Shown here one piece after another: positions 18,501-25,254 of a stretch of 64,000 nucleotides of DNA; the stretch's first letter is position 1; each line of letters opens with the position of its first letter. A model generated the notes under the pieces. That model was given only the letters and a program-made list of their open reading frames with translations. It was not told the origin of the DNA and did no database searches. Source of the DNA: Nodosilinea sp. FACHB-141 (GTDB taxonomy: Bacteria; Cyanobacteriota; Cyanobacteriia; Phormidesmidales; Phormidesmidaceae); assembly GCF_014696135.1 (NCBI RefSeq), contig NZ_JACJPP010000022.1, positions 62,001 to 126,000 of the forward strand. The letters run 5' to 3'. A program made the position numbers and the translations under genes.

Positions 18501-19199
18501 GTGTCAGAGCCGATGCCCAGCACCTTGGAGGAAGAACTACTCAGCCAAGTGCGGTTAGGAAATGCCCCTCCCGTTGAGGCCGAGCCTACGGCGCTGCCGA
18601 TGGAAAGCAACAGTACTGCCGCTGCTGCAACAATGCCGCCCCTGCGACCGGCCCCTATGCCGGTGCCGCCGCCGGTGCCCGTGGAACCGGGCGACTATGT
18701 GCCGCCCCCAGCAGAGGTAGCGGGAAGCGAAGACCTGTCTGGACTGGAAGGGCTGCCACCCGAGGTTGTGGCGGCGTTAGCCAGCATTCCGCCCGGCTCG
18801 CCCGACAGCTTTGGAGTGGTGCCCACCAGCCCTGAGCCGTTACCAGAGGTCGCTGACGATACCGCTGCTGCCAGTTGGATTCGCCTATCCATTGACCAGG
18901 ATGGGGGACGGTTTTACGCGGTGTGGCAGATCGATGAGGGCGATCGCGACCGGGCCAAGGCCGACGGCGGTGAAACCATGACCCTGCGCCTCTACGATGT
19001 CACGGGTCGGGCCACCCAAGCACCGCTGCCCTCAGCGGTGGTGGAGCAGCGCTGCCGCGACGACTTTGCCCAAGACTGGTACCTGCCTATTCCCCAGTGG
19101 GATCGCATATATGTGGTTGAGGTGGGTTATTTAAGTGCGGCTGGCGATTGGATGGCGATCGCGCAATCGATTGAGGTAGCGGCGATTTCTGCCGCTTGA
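15501..19199 (+). CDS. PstS-like/WD40/TPR/DUF4912 multidomain membrane protein
   Basis: A 1232-residue fusion. Residues 1-35 form a signal peptide or anchor. Residues about 50-300 resemble a phosphate-type periplasmic binding protein (SPSMVEINES, LALAALGR-like and IAIIVGRDNPF segments; then GEITNWSQLGGPD). Residues 300-590 hold about seven WD40 repeats (VSPDGQTL, LRRWDR). A membrane segment follows at 621-644 (WWMLAVIPALFLLVGIAG). Residues 715-870 contain TPR helices (AIIYFNQAVEA-type and SFNAALRLDASVIDAWIGKG). After a proline-rich linker, the C terminus (about 1120-1232) matches DUF4912, ending with MTLRLYDVTGRA and the YVVEVGY segment. If residues 50-590 are outside, the protein links an external sensor to a cytoplasmic TPR scaffold. 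The precise role is unknown. The start ATG 15501 is well placed. Confidence 0.82.
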   Translation: MNQFPKPSLAMLALLSALAALPINALRSEPRLLAQVTEKPTPTFTVKESIPPGTTLSIEGSPSMVEINESLGEGFEARYPDTDVVASTSGDDQALQALRSGDVDLAALGRSLSDDEEDPSLTSIPVAREKIAIIVGRDNPFRGDLTFDEFAAIFRGEITNWSQLGGPDVPLRFVDRPVESSTRLALADYEIFQTQPFETGDNAVQIEEDDTAAVVRELGNDGISYAIASEVLGQDAVRPVSLDGTLPDDPRYPYSQPRNYIYQGTPSLPVEAFLGFATNDEGQAAVAEAQQTARANVTVGANKLPGGVALAPDGQFMVRGTEDGQLQWLDADGNLTKTVVADAHRGAVSAVVVSPDGQTVVSSGADGTLRRWDRIGNSLGEPIEGQGGPILALAVSPDGQTLASGSADGTVERWSLADGTRVGEPIAAPGGPVQALHYPVGGQTLITGSRDGNLGVWNADGTAAGQTANAHPEGVTTITSSPDGQVLTTTGGDGSLRNWDRSTLQPRGNTIQAHGDKVSAVAYSPDGSTLATAGADSTLQLWSADGSKQLAEPVQLDEPAASLGYTPAGLLVVGGSDRQVELRNDQGELVSNSDGAGSGDSGGPITGLGDFWQRLRNLPPSAWWMLAVIPALFLLVGIAGSLFGKDDEDELEADDDRGPALGLVPGPDIDFSKVSSQPPADRPVVPPTPLPEVEGVPPEAELVPNGEYLGAVPPGKLEQARIDLAEGRRLMREGRYDNALIYFNQAVEATEVERRKTDATATPAGGINAIAAQAQGERGTALALLGQADDAMDSFNAALRLDASVIDAWIGKGRLLNTMTRYGEALFCFDTALELDPASVPAQLGKGQALIAMGRQSEGQACLDRAAALDSGDSTWELPGVDVAPPEDGVSIDPASLGIGSTSGSGMVVPEYAPPVDYGYDPDVPMELQQMVQGLPSADVEMAGTTIASSFDVPPELAAEAANLPDRAEDASAIAPNLSPAAPSSVPDGDIPASSSSEATVSEPMPSTLEEELLSQVRLGNAPPVEAEPTALPMESNSTAAAATMPPLRPAPMPVPPPVPVEPGDYVPPPAEVAGSEDLSGLEGLPPEVVAALASIPPGSPDSFGVVPTSPEPLPEVADDTAAASWIRLSIDQDGGRFYAVWQIDEGDRDRAKADGGETMTLRLYDVTGRATQAPLPSAVVEQRCRDDFAQDWYLPIPQWDRIYVVEVGYLSAAGDWMAIAQSIEVAAISAA

Positions 19200-19261
19200 G
19201 CAAAACTGGGTGACGGGTTAGCAGTTTCGAACCTTTCAACCTACTAACCCGCCACCCAAAA

Positions 19262-19290
19262 TTAAGAAAGCCCGAAGCGGAGCCTCGGGC
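19262..19290 (-). terminator. Terminator of the ferritin-like protein gene
   Basis: On the minus strand the hairpin GCCCGAGGC, loop, GCTTCGGGC is followed by TTTCTTAATTTT. It lies 75 bases beyond the stop of the ferritin-like gene, in the gap between that gene and the convergent fusion gene. The stem is GC-rich and the T run is broken by one C, so it should be a moderately strong terminator. Confidence 0.7.
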
Positions 19291-19364
19291 AAAAGTCAGG
19301 AGTGACTTTAGATCCAGATAGTGACGATTTCAGGAAAGTCTGTTGGACAGCGCCATCAGGTGGC

Positions 19365-20066
19365 TCACACCTTGAGCACCCACTGCTCGCGGGTGTCGGC
19401 GCTGACAAAGGGGGCGGGCACGAAGGGAATCTCGACCCCCAGCGAAATGAAGGCGGCGCGAATGGTGGTGGCGTGGGCTGCTTCAGCAGCGGCAATGGAT
19501 GCCCCAGCGGTGATCAGCTCAGGGGTTCTGAGCCGGGCGACCTCACTGGCGTAGGCGATCGCAGCATCGGTTTCGAGGGCCAGGGCCAGCTTGGCGATGT
19601 TGACGTCAGAGTCGAGGCCGCCGTCGCCCCGCTCCAGATAGGCCGAGAGGTCGTAGCTATCTTCGGCCATGACGGGGGTGCCGCCCAGGTCGCTCACAAC
19701 TTGAATAAGCAAATCGCGGTGGACCATGTGGTCTGCTTGGTTGGCCAGGGCGATCGCCAGCACGGCTTTGCCCACGTCGGTATCGCTGAGACCCCCGGCA
19801 GCAGCTCCATAGGCCCAAATAGCCTGATGCTCGTAATAGAGAGCCCCATTGAGAATTGCAGCGTCGTTAGCGGCTGCTCTGCCGCGGATTCCCCCTCTGT
19901 TGCGGTTCTGCGCGCTAAGGCTCTCGGCCTGGGCTGCACTCTTGGTTAAGGCAGAGAAACCAAGGGTGCCAACTAGACCCGCGATCGTGCCGCCAACCAT
20001 AACCCGACGACGAGAAACCCCTGCTCTGGGGGAAGCTAGATCGTCAGACATGAGATCATGATTCAT
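19365..20066 (-). CDS. Tat-exported ferritin-like domain protein
   Basis: A 233-residue protein with a twin-arginine signal (SRRRVMVGG at residues 18-26, then a hydrophobic core and an SAAQA cleavage site near 47). The mature part is a four-helix bundle of the bacterial ferritin-like domain class: E79-H80 in ALYYEHQAIW, DHMVHRDLL, a second acidic helix with LETDAAIAYASE, and AAEAAHATT near the end. Such proteins fold before export, which fits a metal cofactor. ATG 20066 is chosen; ATG 20051 is possible. It lies divergent to the ECF sigma gene, with about 195 bases between, and may belong to the sigma factor's regulon (inference). Whether it binds a di-iron centre is not certain because the usual EXXH pairs are only partly present. 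Confidence 0.82.
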   Translation of the reverse strand: MNHDLMSDDLASPRAGVSRRRVMVGGTIAGLVGTLGFSALTKSAAQAESLSAQNRNRGGIRGRAAANDAAILNGALYYEHQAIWAYGAAAGGLSDTDVGKAVLAIALANQADHMVHRDLLIQVVSDLGGTPVMAEDSYDLSAYLERGDGGLDSDVNIAKLALALETDAAIAYASEVARLRTPELITAGASIAAAEAAHATTIRAAFISLGVEIPFVPAPFVSADTREQWVLKV

Positions 20067-20260
20067 TGCAGTATCCTTTGCGCTAATGTCGTGGGCAAGC
20101 GTAATTGCTCTCAGACCCGCCACAATACGACTAGCTTTGATCTATGGATGGCAAGTGCTCCCATTGATGTTTGAGTTCAGCACATCCACCGTGTTTTGTA
20201 TCCGTTTCTCCCCCGGCCATCCATAAGGGTGGTCTGAGTCGTATTCCTGATGTGTAGTTA

Positions 20261-20848
20261 ATGCCCCCATTGCCGCCCCCCGACCCCCAGATGTCTTCTC
20301 CAGTTAGCGATCGCGATCTGGTTACCCGTCTGTGGGCCGGTGATACCGCTGCCCTCGCTGCCCTCTACGACCGCTATTCGTCGATGGTCTATACCCTGGC
20401 CCTCAAAATGCTGTCTAACCCTGCTGAGGCCGAAGACCTCACCCAGGAGGTGTTCGTCAATTTTTGGCAGCGGCGACAGTATGACGCCGAGCGGGGCACC
20501 GTGGGCAGCTACCTGGCTACCAACACCCGCTCTCGCGCCCTCGATCGCCTGCGGATAAACAGCGGACGGGCGGTAATTTTGCAGCGGTTTCAGCGCATCA
20601 GCGAAGCCTCGGCGCGATCGCCCAACCCCGTCGACTACGCCACCCAGCACGAGCAAAATCAGCACCTGCGCGCCGCCCTCGACCAGCTTCCCCCTACCGA
20701 GCGCGAAGTCCTAGAAATCGCCTATTTTCAAGGCCTCACCCAAGTCGAAATTGCTGCCCAGCTCGGCATTCCCCTAGGCACCGTCAAATCTCGCTGCCGC
20801 CAAGGTCTCCTGCGCCTGCGCGATCTCCTCCAGCACCAAAAAGACTAG
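20261..20848 (+). CDS. ECF-type RNA polymerase sigma factor
   Basis: A 195-residue extracytoplasmic function sigma factor. Region 2 runs from about residue 22 (ALYDRYSSMVYTLALKML) through EDLTQEVFVNFWQRR and contains the core-binding and -10 recognising helices. Region 4 (LPPTEREVLEIAYFQGLTQV and the helix-turn-helix GIPLGTVKSRCRQGL) binds the -35 element. No extra C-terminal domain is present. Two in-frame ATG codons (20261 and 20291) are possible starts; the second drops a ten-residue proline-rich tip. The downstream anti-sigma gene begins 70 bases later. That spacer has two tandem copies of a 22-base C-rich unit starting at 20856 and 20878. It probably directs the divergent ferritin-like gene and itself. 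Confidence 0.92.
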   Translation: MPPLPPPDPQMSSPVSDRDLVTRLWAGDTAALAALYDRYSSMVYTLALKMLSNPAEAEDLTQEVFVNFWQRRQYDAERGTVGSYLATNTRSRALDRLRINSGRAVILQRFQRISEASARSPNPVDYATQHEQNQHLRAALDQLPPTEREVLEIAYFQGLTQVEIAAQLGIPLGTVKSRCRQGLLRLRDLLQHQKD

Positions 20849-20918
20849 GCACCTCCTACCCATCCACTCCCCACCCCCTACCCATCTACTCCCCACCCCT
20901 CACCCTCCCCGCCCACCG

Positions 20919-21728
20919 ATGACCTCACCTCCCCTTCCTGACAATTGGCGCTCGCTGTTGGCGGGGTATGTGCTCGACGACCTTACCGCCGAAGAAGCTG
21001 CCCAGGTCGAGCAGTGGCTCGAGCAATATCCCGAAGTGGCGACTGAACTGGCTGCCCTGCAAGCCACCTGGGGCAGCCTTGCCCTTGGGCCAACGCCAGT
21101 AGCGCCGCCGCCAGACCTGCGCGATCGCACCCTGGCTGCTGCCCTAGCCGCTGCCGCACCTGTCGCCGTGTCTGCGGCCGCTGAGCCTGAGCCTACAACT
21201 TCCGCAGACGTACTCGTTCCAAGCCAGTTGCCCAGCACTGCGCCAGTCGTCCGCCGCCGCTTTCCTTGGGGGCGAGTGGGGCTAGCCTGCGGCTGGGCCG
21301 CCACCGCCCTGGCCCTGGCGTTCACCCTGCAAGAAAATCAGCGCCTGCGCCTGGCCCTGCGCCAAACCGAAGCCGTGGTGGCTAGCTTTAGCCAGCCCGC
21401 CAACCGCCTCTACACCCTGGCGGGTACCGATGCTGAGCCCCAGGCCAACGCCCGCTTGGTGGTCAACCCTGCCGACCAAACCGCGCTCATTGTCACCACT
21501 GATCTGCCGCCCCTGGACGACGACCAGGTCTATCGTCTCTGGGCGCTGGCCGACAGCGATCCCGTATTTTGTGGAGAATTTAACCCGGCTACGGCGGAAG
21601 ACACCAATCAGTGGGCGCTGCCCGATGCTGCCTGTGGCACTGCTCCAGTGCAGATGTTGATCACGGCCGAGCGGGCGGATGATCCACCGGTGCCGGCGGG
21701 GGATTTAGTGTTGCAGAGTGAGTCGTAG
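20919..21728 (+). CDS. RskA-like anti-sigma factor
   Basis: A 269-residue membrane protein. The N-terminal 60 residues (LLAGYVLDDLTAEEAAQVEQ, then WLEQYPEVATELAALQATW) form the anti-sigma domain typical of the RskA/anti-sigma-K group, without a zinc-binding HxxxCxxC motif. After a variable linker, one transmembrane segment lies near residues 124-143 (GLACGWAATALALAFTL). The outer C-terminal domain ends in QVYRLWALADSDPVFCGEF and further beta strands, matching the RskA C-terminal domain. It should hold the upstream sigma factor inactive at the membrane and release it upon a periplasmic signal by regulated proteolysis (family knowledge). Two external cysteines (FCGEF and AACGT) could form a disulfide. 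Confidence 0.85.
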   Translation: MTSPPLPDNWRSLLAGYVLDDLTAEEAAQVEQWLEQYPEVATELAALQATWGSLALGPTPVAPPPDLRDRTLAAALAAAAPVAVSAAAEPEPTTSADVLVPSQLPSTAPVVRRRFPWGRVGLACGWAATALALAFTLQENQRLRLALRQTEAVVASFSQPANRLYTLAGTDAEPQANARLVVNPADQTALIVTTDLPPLDDDQVYRLWALADSDPVFCGEFNPATAEDTNQWALPDAACGTAPVQMLITAERADDPPVPAGDLVLQSES

Positions 21729-21813
21729 GGGAGTGGAAGGGTGAGGGGGCGATCGCCCCACCCTCTAAGGCGTCCTGGGTCACAATAGATTAAGCACGTT
21801 TATTTCTGCACCT

Positions 21814-23256
21814 ATGGCTCCTTTGGCACCGTCGCGATCGCAACCCGCCACCGCATCCACCTCAGCGCTGTGGGCAGGGGCGATCGCTCAGCCCGCTAAC
21901 GAATTTGCCGCTACCACGCTATCCGTCCTGGAGGGGCAGTTGCCCGTTGGTCTGCGGGGCACTCTCTACCGCAACGGTCCGGCTCGCCTGGAGCGCGGCG
22001 GCACCCGAGTCGGCCACTGGTTCGACGGCGATGGAGCGGTGCTGCGGGTGAATTTTGATGGCGAGCGCGCCGTGGCCAACTACCGCTACGTGCGCTCTGC
22101 CGGGTTTGTGGAGGAAGAAGAGACTGAGCAGTGTCTCTATCGGGGCTATGGCAGCCTACCGCCCGTTTCCATCTGGCAGCGGTGGCAGACCCAAATGAAG
22201 AATGCGGCCAATACTTCGGTGCTGGCCCTGCCCGATCGCCTCTTGACCTTATGGGAAGGCGGCCTGCCCCACCGCCTCGATCTAGAGACCCTAGAGACCG
22301 TTGGCTTAGATAACCTAACAGGACTCCAGCCTGGCGATACCTTCACCGCCCACCCCAAGCGCCACCCTCGCACTGGCAAAATCTTTAGCTTTGGTACGAT
22401 TCCGGGTGGCAATGCCACCCTCAAGCTCTACCGTCTCAGCGCCACTGGGGTCGTTGAGAAAACCGGCACGATTCCCCTGGCGGGGATTCCGCTGATTCAC
22501 GACTTTGTGCTGGCCGATCGCTACTTTGTGTTTTGCGTGTCGCCTGTGCGCCTTAACCCGCTGCCTGCTTTGTTTGCTCTATCTAGTTTCAGCGATGCCT
22601 TACAGTGGCAGCCTCAGCAGGGCACCCAGATTATTGTGGTGGATGCCGACAGTTTAGAGGCGATCGCCCTCAACCCCGTAGACCCCTGGTACCAGTGGCA
22701 CTTTGGCCACAGCTACCTCGATTTCGACGGCTCGATTGTGTTTGACGTGGTGCGCTACCCCGACTTCACCACCAATCAGCAGCTCAAAGAAGTGGCCTCG
22801 GGCCAGGTCACCACGACCGCTGATGCCCAACTCTGGCAGTACCGCATCGACCCCAAAACCGGCAGGATTCTCGATCAGCAGTGTTTGATCGATCGCCACT
22901 GCGAGTTTCCGGTCGCGTTTGGCCACGACGAGACGGCCACCACCTATCTGAATGTGCATCGTACAGTGCCTACTCCAGTGGGGGATCTATTTGGGGCGAT
23001 CGCCCGCTTTGATCCTAAAACTGGCCTCACCGTTGCCGATGCCGGTGAGGGCCGCTATCCCTCGGAACCGATCGCCGTTGAAAACCCGGCGAACCCCCAG
23101 CAGCCCTGGGTGCTCACCGTGGTCTACGACGGCACCCAGCACCGCAGCGAACTGTGGATATATGAAGGGAATGAGCTGGAGAAGGGGCCGATCTGTCGGC
23201 TAGGGCTGCCGGAAGTAGTGCCCCACAGTTTTCACGGCACTTGGATAAGTGAGTAA
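21814..23256 (+). CDS. Carotenoid cleavage oxygenase (RPE65/apocarotenoid oxygenase family)
   Basis: A 480-residue iron enzyme that cleaves a double bond of carotenoids or apocarotenoids, in many cyanobacteria forming retinal. The seven-bladed propeller family signs are LRGTLYRNGP at 47-56 and HWFDGDG at 68-74. Likely iron-binding histidines are H180 (TAHPKRHP), H229 (LIHDF), H296 or H299 (WHFGHSY) and H474 (HSFHGTW). Length and order agree with Synechocystis Diox1/ACO. No signal peptide is visible; these enzymes associate with membranes through a surface patch. The gene stands alone behind the anti-sigma gene. Its likely product, retinal, would be the chromophore of the rhodopsin encoded at 44492-45199. 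Substrate preference is not decided by sequence. Confidence 0.92.
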   Translation: MAPLAPSRSQPATASTSALWAGAIAQPANEFAATTLSVLEGQLPVGLRGTLYRNGPARLERGGTRVGHWFDGDGAVLRVNFDGERAVANYRYVRSAGFVEEEETEQCLYRGYGSLPPVSIWQRWQTQMKNAANTSVLALPDRLLTLWEGGLPHRLDLETLETVGLDNLTGLQPGDTFTAHPKRHPRTGKIFSFGTIPGGNATLKLYRLSATGVVEKTGTIPLAGIPLIHDFVLADRYFVFCVSPVRLNPLPALFALSSFSDALQWQPQQGTQIIVVDADSLEAIALNPVDPWYQWHFGHSYLDFDGSIVFDVVRYPDFTTNQQLKEVASGQVTTTADAQLWQYRIDPKTGRILDQQCLIDRHCEFPVAFGHDETATTYLNVHRTVPTPVGDLFGAIARFDPKTGLTVADAGEGRYPSEPIAVENPANPQQPWVLTVVYDGTQHRSELWIYEGNELEKGPICRLGLPEVVPHSFHGTWISE

Positions 23257-23343
23257 ATGCGATCTTTACATTGAGGCTGGCTTTGTGGAAAAGTAAGTCG
23301 CTAGGAAAAACCAGGCTATAGTAAATGGCAATAATTCGCCTCA

Positions 23344-25200
23344 TTGCCCCCTTTCGCTGTGCCAGGCTCCCCTGACTTCTCTCAACGACTCCAGCTCAGT
23401 CAGCGGCTTTCGTCGTTGCCGGGTTCACAGCTCGACCAGGTAATTTTTGCTCTCAATCCGCCGAAGGGTAATATTCCGCCAGCGTCAGCGCCTCCTTCAG
23501 ACCGGGTGATGGCGCTGCTGACCTGGGCTGAAAGTGAGATTGGCTGTGGGCTAGAAACACTGCAACAGGTGCTCAATTCCGTACTGGCGCGGCCTGAGGA
23601 TGCGACATCTCCCCCATCGGAGGGGGCTCGGGTGTTTATTAGCTATCGGGCTCAGGTTCCCGATCAGGCTCTGGCCCAAACCCTGTATCAAGACTTGCAG
23701 ACGGCTGGGCATCAGCCCTTTTTAGCGGGGTCTAGTTTGCAACTGGGGGATCTCTGGGCGCAGCGGATTTTGCAAGAGCTGGAGCGGAGTGACTACTTTG
23801 TGCTGCTGCTTTCGCCCCAGTCGGTCACCAGTGAAATGGTGATGGATGAAGTCAAACATGCCAAAGAGCTGCAAGAAAGCCGGGCAGAACAGCGGCCGAT
23901 CATTCTGCCGATTCGGGTGCAGTTTCCGCTAGAGTCGCCCCTGACCTACAACCTGCGGGGCTACCTGAACCAGATACAGCAGCGCCAGTGGTACTCGCCC
24001 GCAGATACCCCAGCTCTAGTGGCAGAAGTGCTACAGCTGATTGCTTCGGGCCAAGCACCCCCAGCGGTAGAACTCCCGGAAGCCCAACCCCTGTTTGCCG
24101 ACACCCCCGACGACCCGCCCCTGCCCGTAGCAGAACCAGAGCTAAAGCGCGAACCGGGCGGCGCGGTGCCGCTGAAATCGGGCCTGTATGTGGAGCGCTA
24201 CAGCACCGAGACCGGCAAAGCCAACATCACCATCGAAGCCGACTGTTTTGAAGAAATCACCCAGCCGGGGGCGTTGATTCGCATCAAGGCACCCCGGCAG
24301 ATGGGCAAGACTTCGCTGATGGCGCGCATTTTGCACCATGCCGAAAGCCAGGGCTACCAGACCATTGCGGTGAGTATGCAGCGGGCCGACAGCACCATGT
24401 TTGGCGACCTCGATCAGCTGCTGCGCTGGCTGTGCTCGCGGGTGGGCAGACGGCTCAAGCGGTTGGATGAGCTGGCCGATTATTGGGACCCCGCTGTGGG
24501 CGTAAAAGACCGCTGCAACGACTACTTCTTTGAGTGCCTGCTAGAAGAGATCGACGAACCGATTGTGCTGGCCCTGGATGAAGTGGATCTGGTGTTTCCC
24601 CACCGAGTGGTGGCCGACGACTTTTTTGGGTTGCTGCGATCGTGGTATGAGGCCGCCCGCTACGGCGACAGGGGCAGCGAACTGTGGGAAAAACTGCGGC
24701 TGATTGTGGTGCACTCGACCGAGGCCTATGTGCCGCTAGAAATTAACCAGTCGCCCTTTAACGTGGGCAAAAACGTGGAGCTGCCCGAGTTTACCCAAGC
24801 CCAGGTGCAAGATTTGGCCCACCGCTACAACCTGCCCTTTGGCGAAGCTGAGGTAGACCAGATTATGGCTTTGGTAGGGGGACACCCTTACCTGCTGCGC
24901 AAGGGGTTTTATCACCTGCGACGGCAAGATTTGTCGATCGCAGCCCTCTTAGAAACTGGCCCCACCGAAGCGGGTATCTACAGCGACCACCTACGGCGGC
25001 ACCTGCTAAACCTGAAACGCTACCCCGAACTGGCCACCGCCTGTCGCGATGTGGTGCGCCGCAAAACCCCGGTCGATTTGGATGCAGATGTGGCCTTTAA
25101 GCTAGAGAGCATGGGGCTGATTCGGTTGCAGCGCAACCAGGCAACCCCAAGAAATAGCCTGTACCAGCAGTATTTTCTTGAGCATTTGAAGGGAATGTAG
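23344..25200 (+). CDS. TIR domain and AAA-like ATPase protein
   Basis: A 618-residue protein with three parts. Residues 11-82 are a small helical domain (FSQRLQLSQRLSSLPGSQLD, later WAESEIGCGLETL) resembling the effector-associated adaptor domains of cyanobacterial conflict proteins. Residues 95-235 are a TIR domain (VFISYRAQVPDQ, LLLSPQSVTSEMVMDEV) with a conserved glutamate in the last motif that is catalytic in NAD-cleaving TIRs. Residues 278-618 are an AAA-like (AAA_35) domain: Walker A APRQMGKTS at 316-324 and Walker B IVLALDEVDL with D412-E413. The start TTG at 23344 is uncertain. A second AAA-like gene follows after 54 bases in the same direction, very likely in one operon. I infer a STAND-like switch in which nucleotide binding controls the TIR effector. 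Confidence 0.85.
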   Translation: MPPFAVPGSPDFSQRLQLSQRLSSLPGSQLDQVIFALNPPKGNIPPASAPPSDRVMALLTWAESEIGCGLETLQQVLNSVLARPEDATSPPSEGARVFISYRAQVPDQALAQTLYQDLQTAGHQPFLAGSSLQLGDLWAQRILQELERSDYFVLLLSPQSVTSEMVMDEVKHAKELQESRAEQRPIILPIRVQFPLESPLTYNLRGYLNQIQQRQWYSPADTPALVAEVLQLIASGQAPPAVELPEAQPLFADTPDDPPLPVAEPELKREPGGAVPLKSGLYVERYSTETGKANITIEADCFEEITQPGALIRIKAPRQMGKTSLMARILHHAESQGYQTIAVSMQRADSTMFGDLDQLLRWLCSRVGRRLKRLDELADYWDPAVGVKDRCNDYFFECLLEEIDEPIVLALDEVDLVFPHRVVADDFFGLLRSWYEAARYGDRGSELWEKLRLIVVHSTEAYVPLEINQSPFNVGKNVELPEFTQAQVQDLAHRYNLPFGEAEVDQIMALVGGHPYLLRKGFYHLRRQDLSIAALLETGPTEAGIYSDHLRRHLLNLKRYPELATACRDVVRRKTPVDLDADVAFKLESMGLIRLQRNQATPRNSLYQQYFLEHLKGM

Positions 25201-25254
25201 GGGCGCACGGCGTGCGCCCAAACAGGAGATCTAGGACGTTTTGAGGGGTAAACC

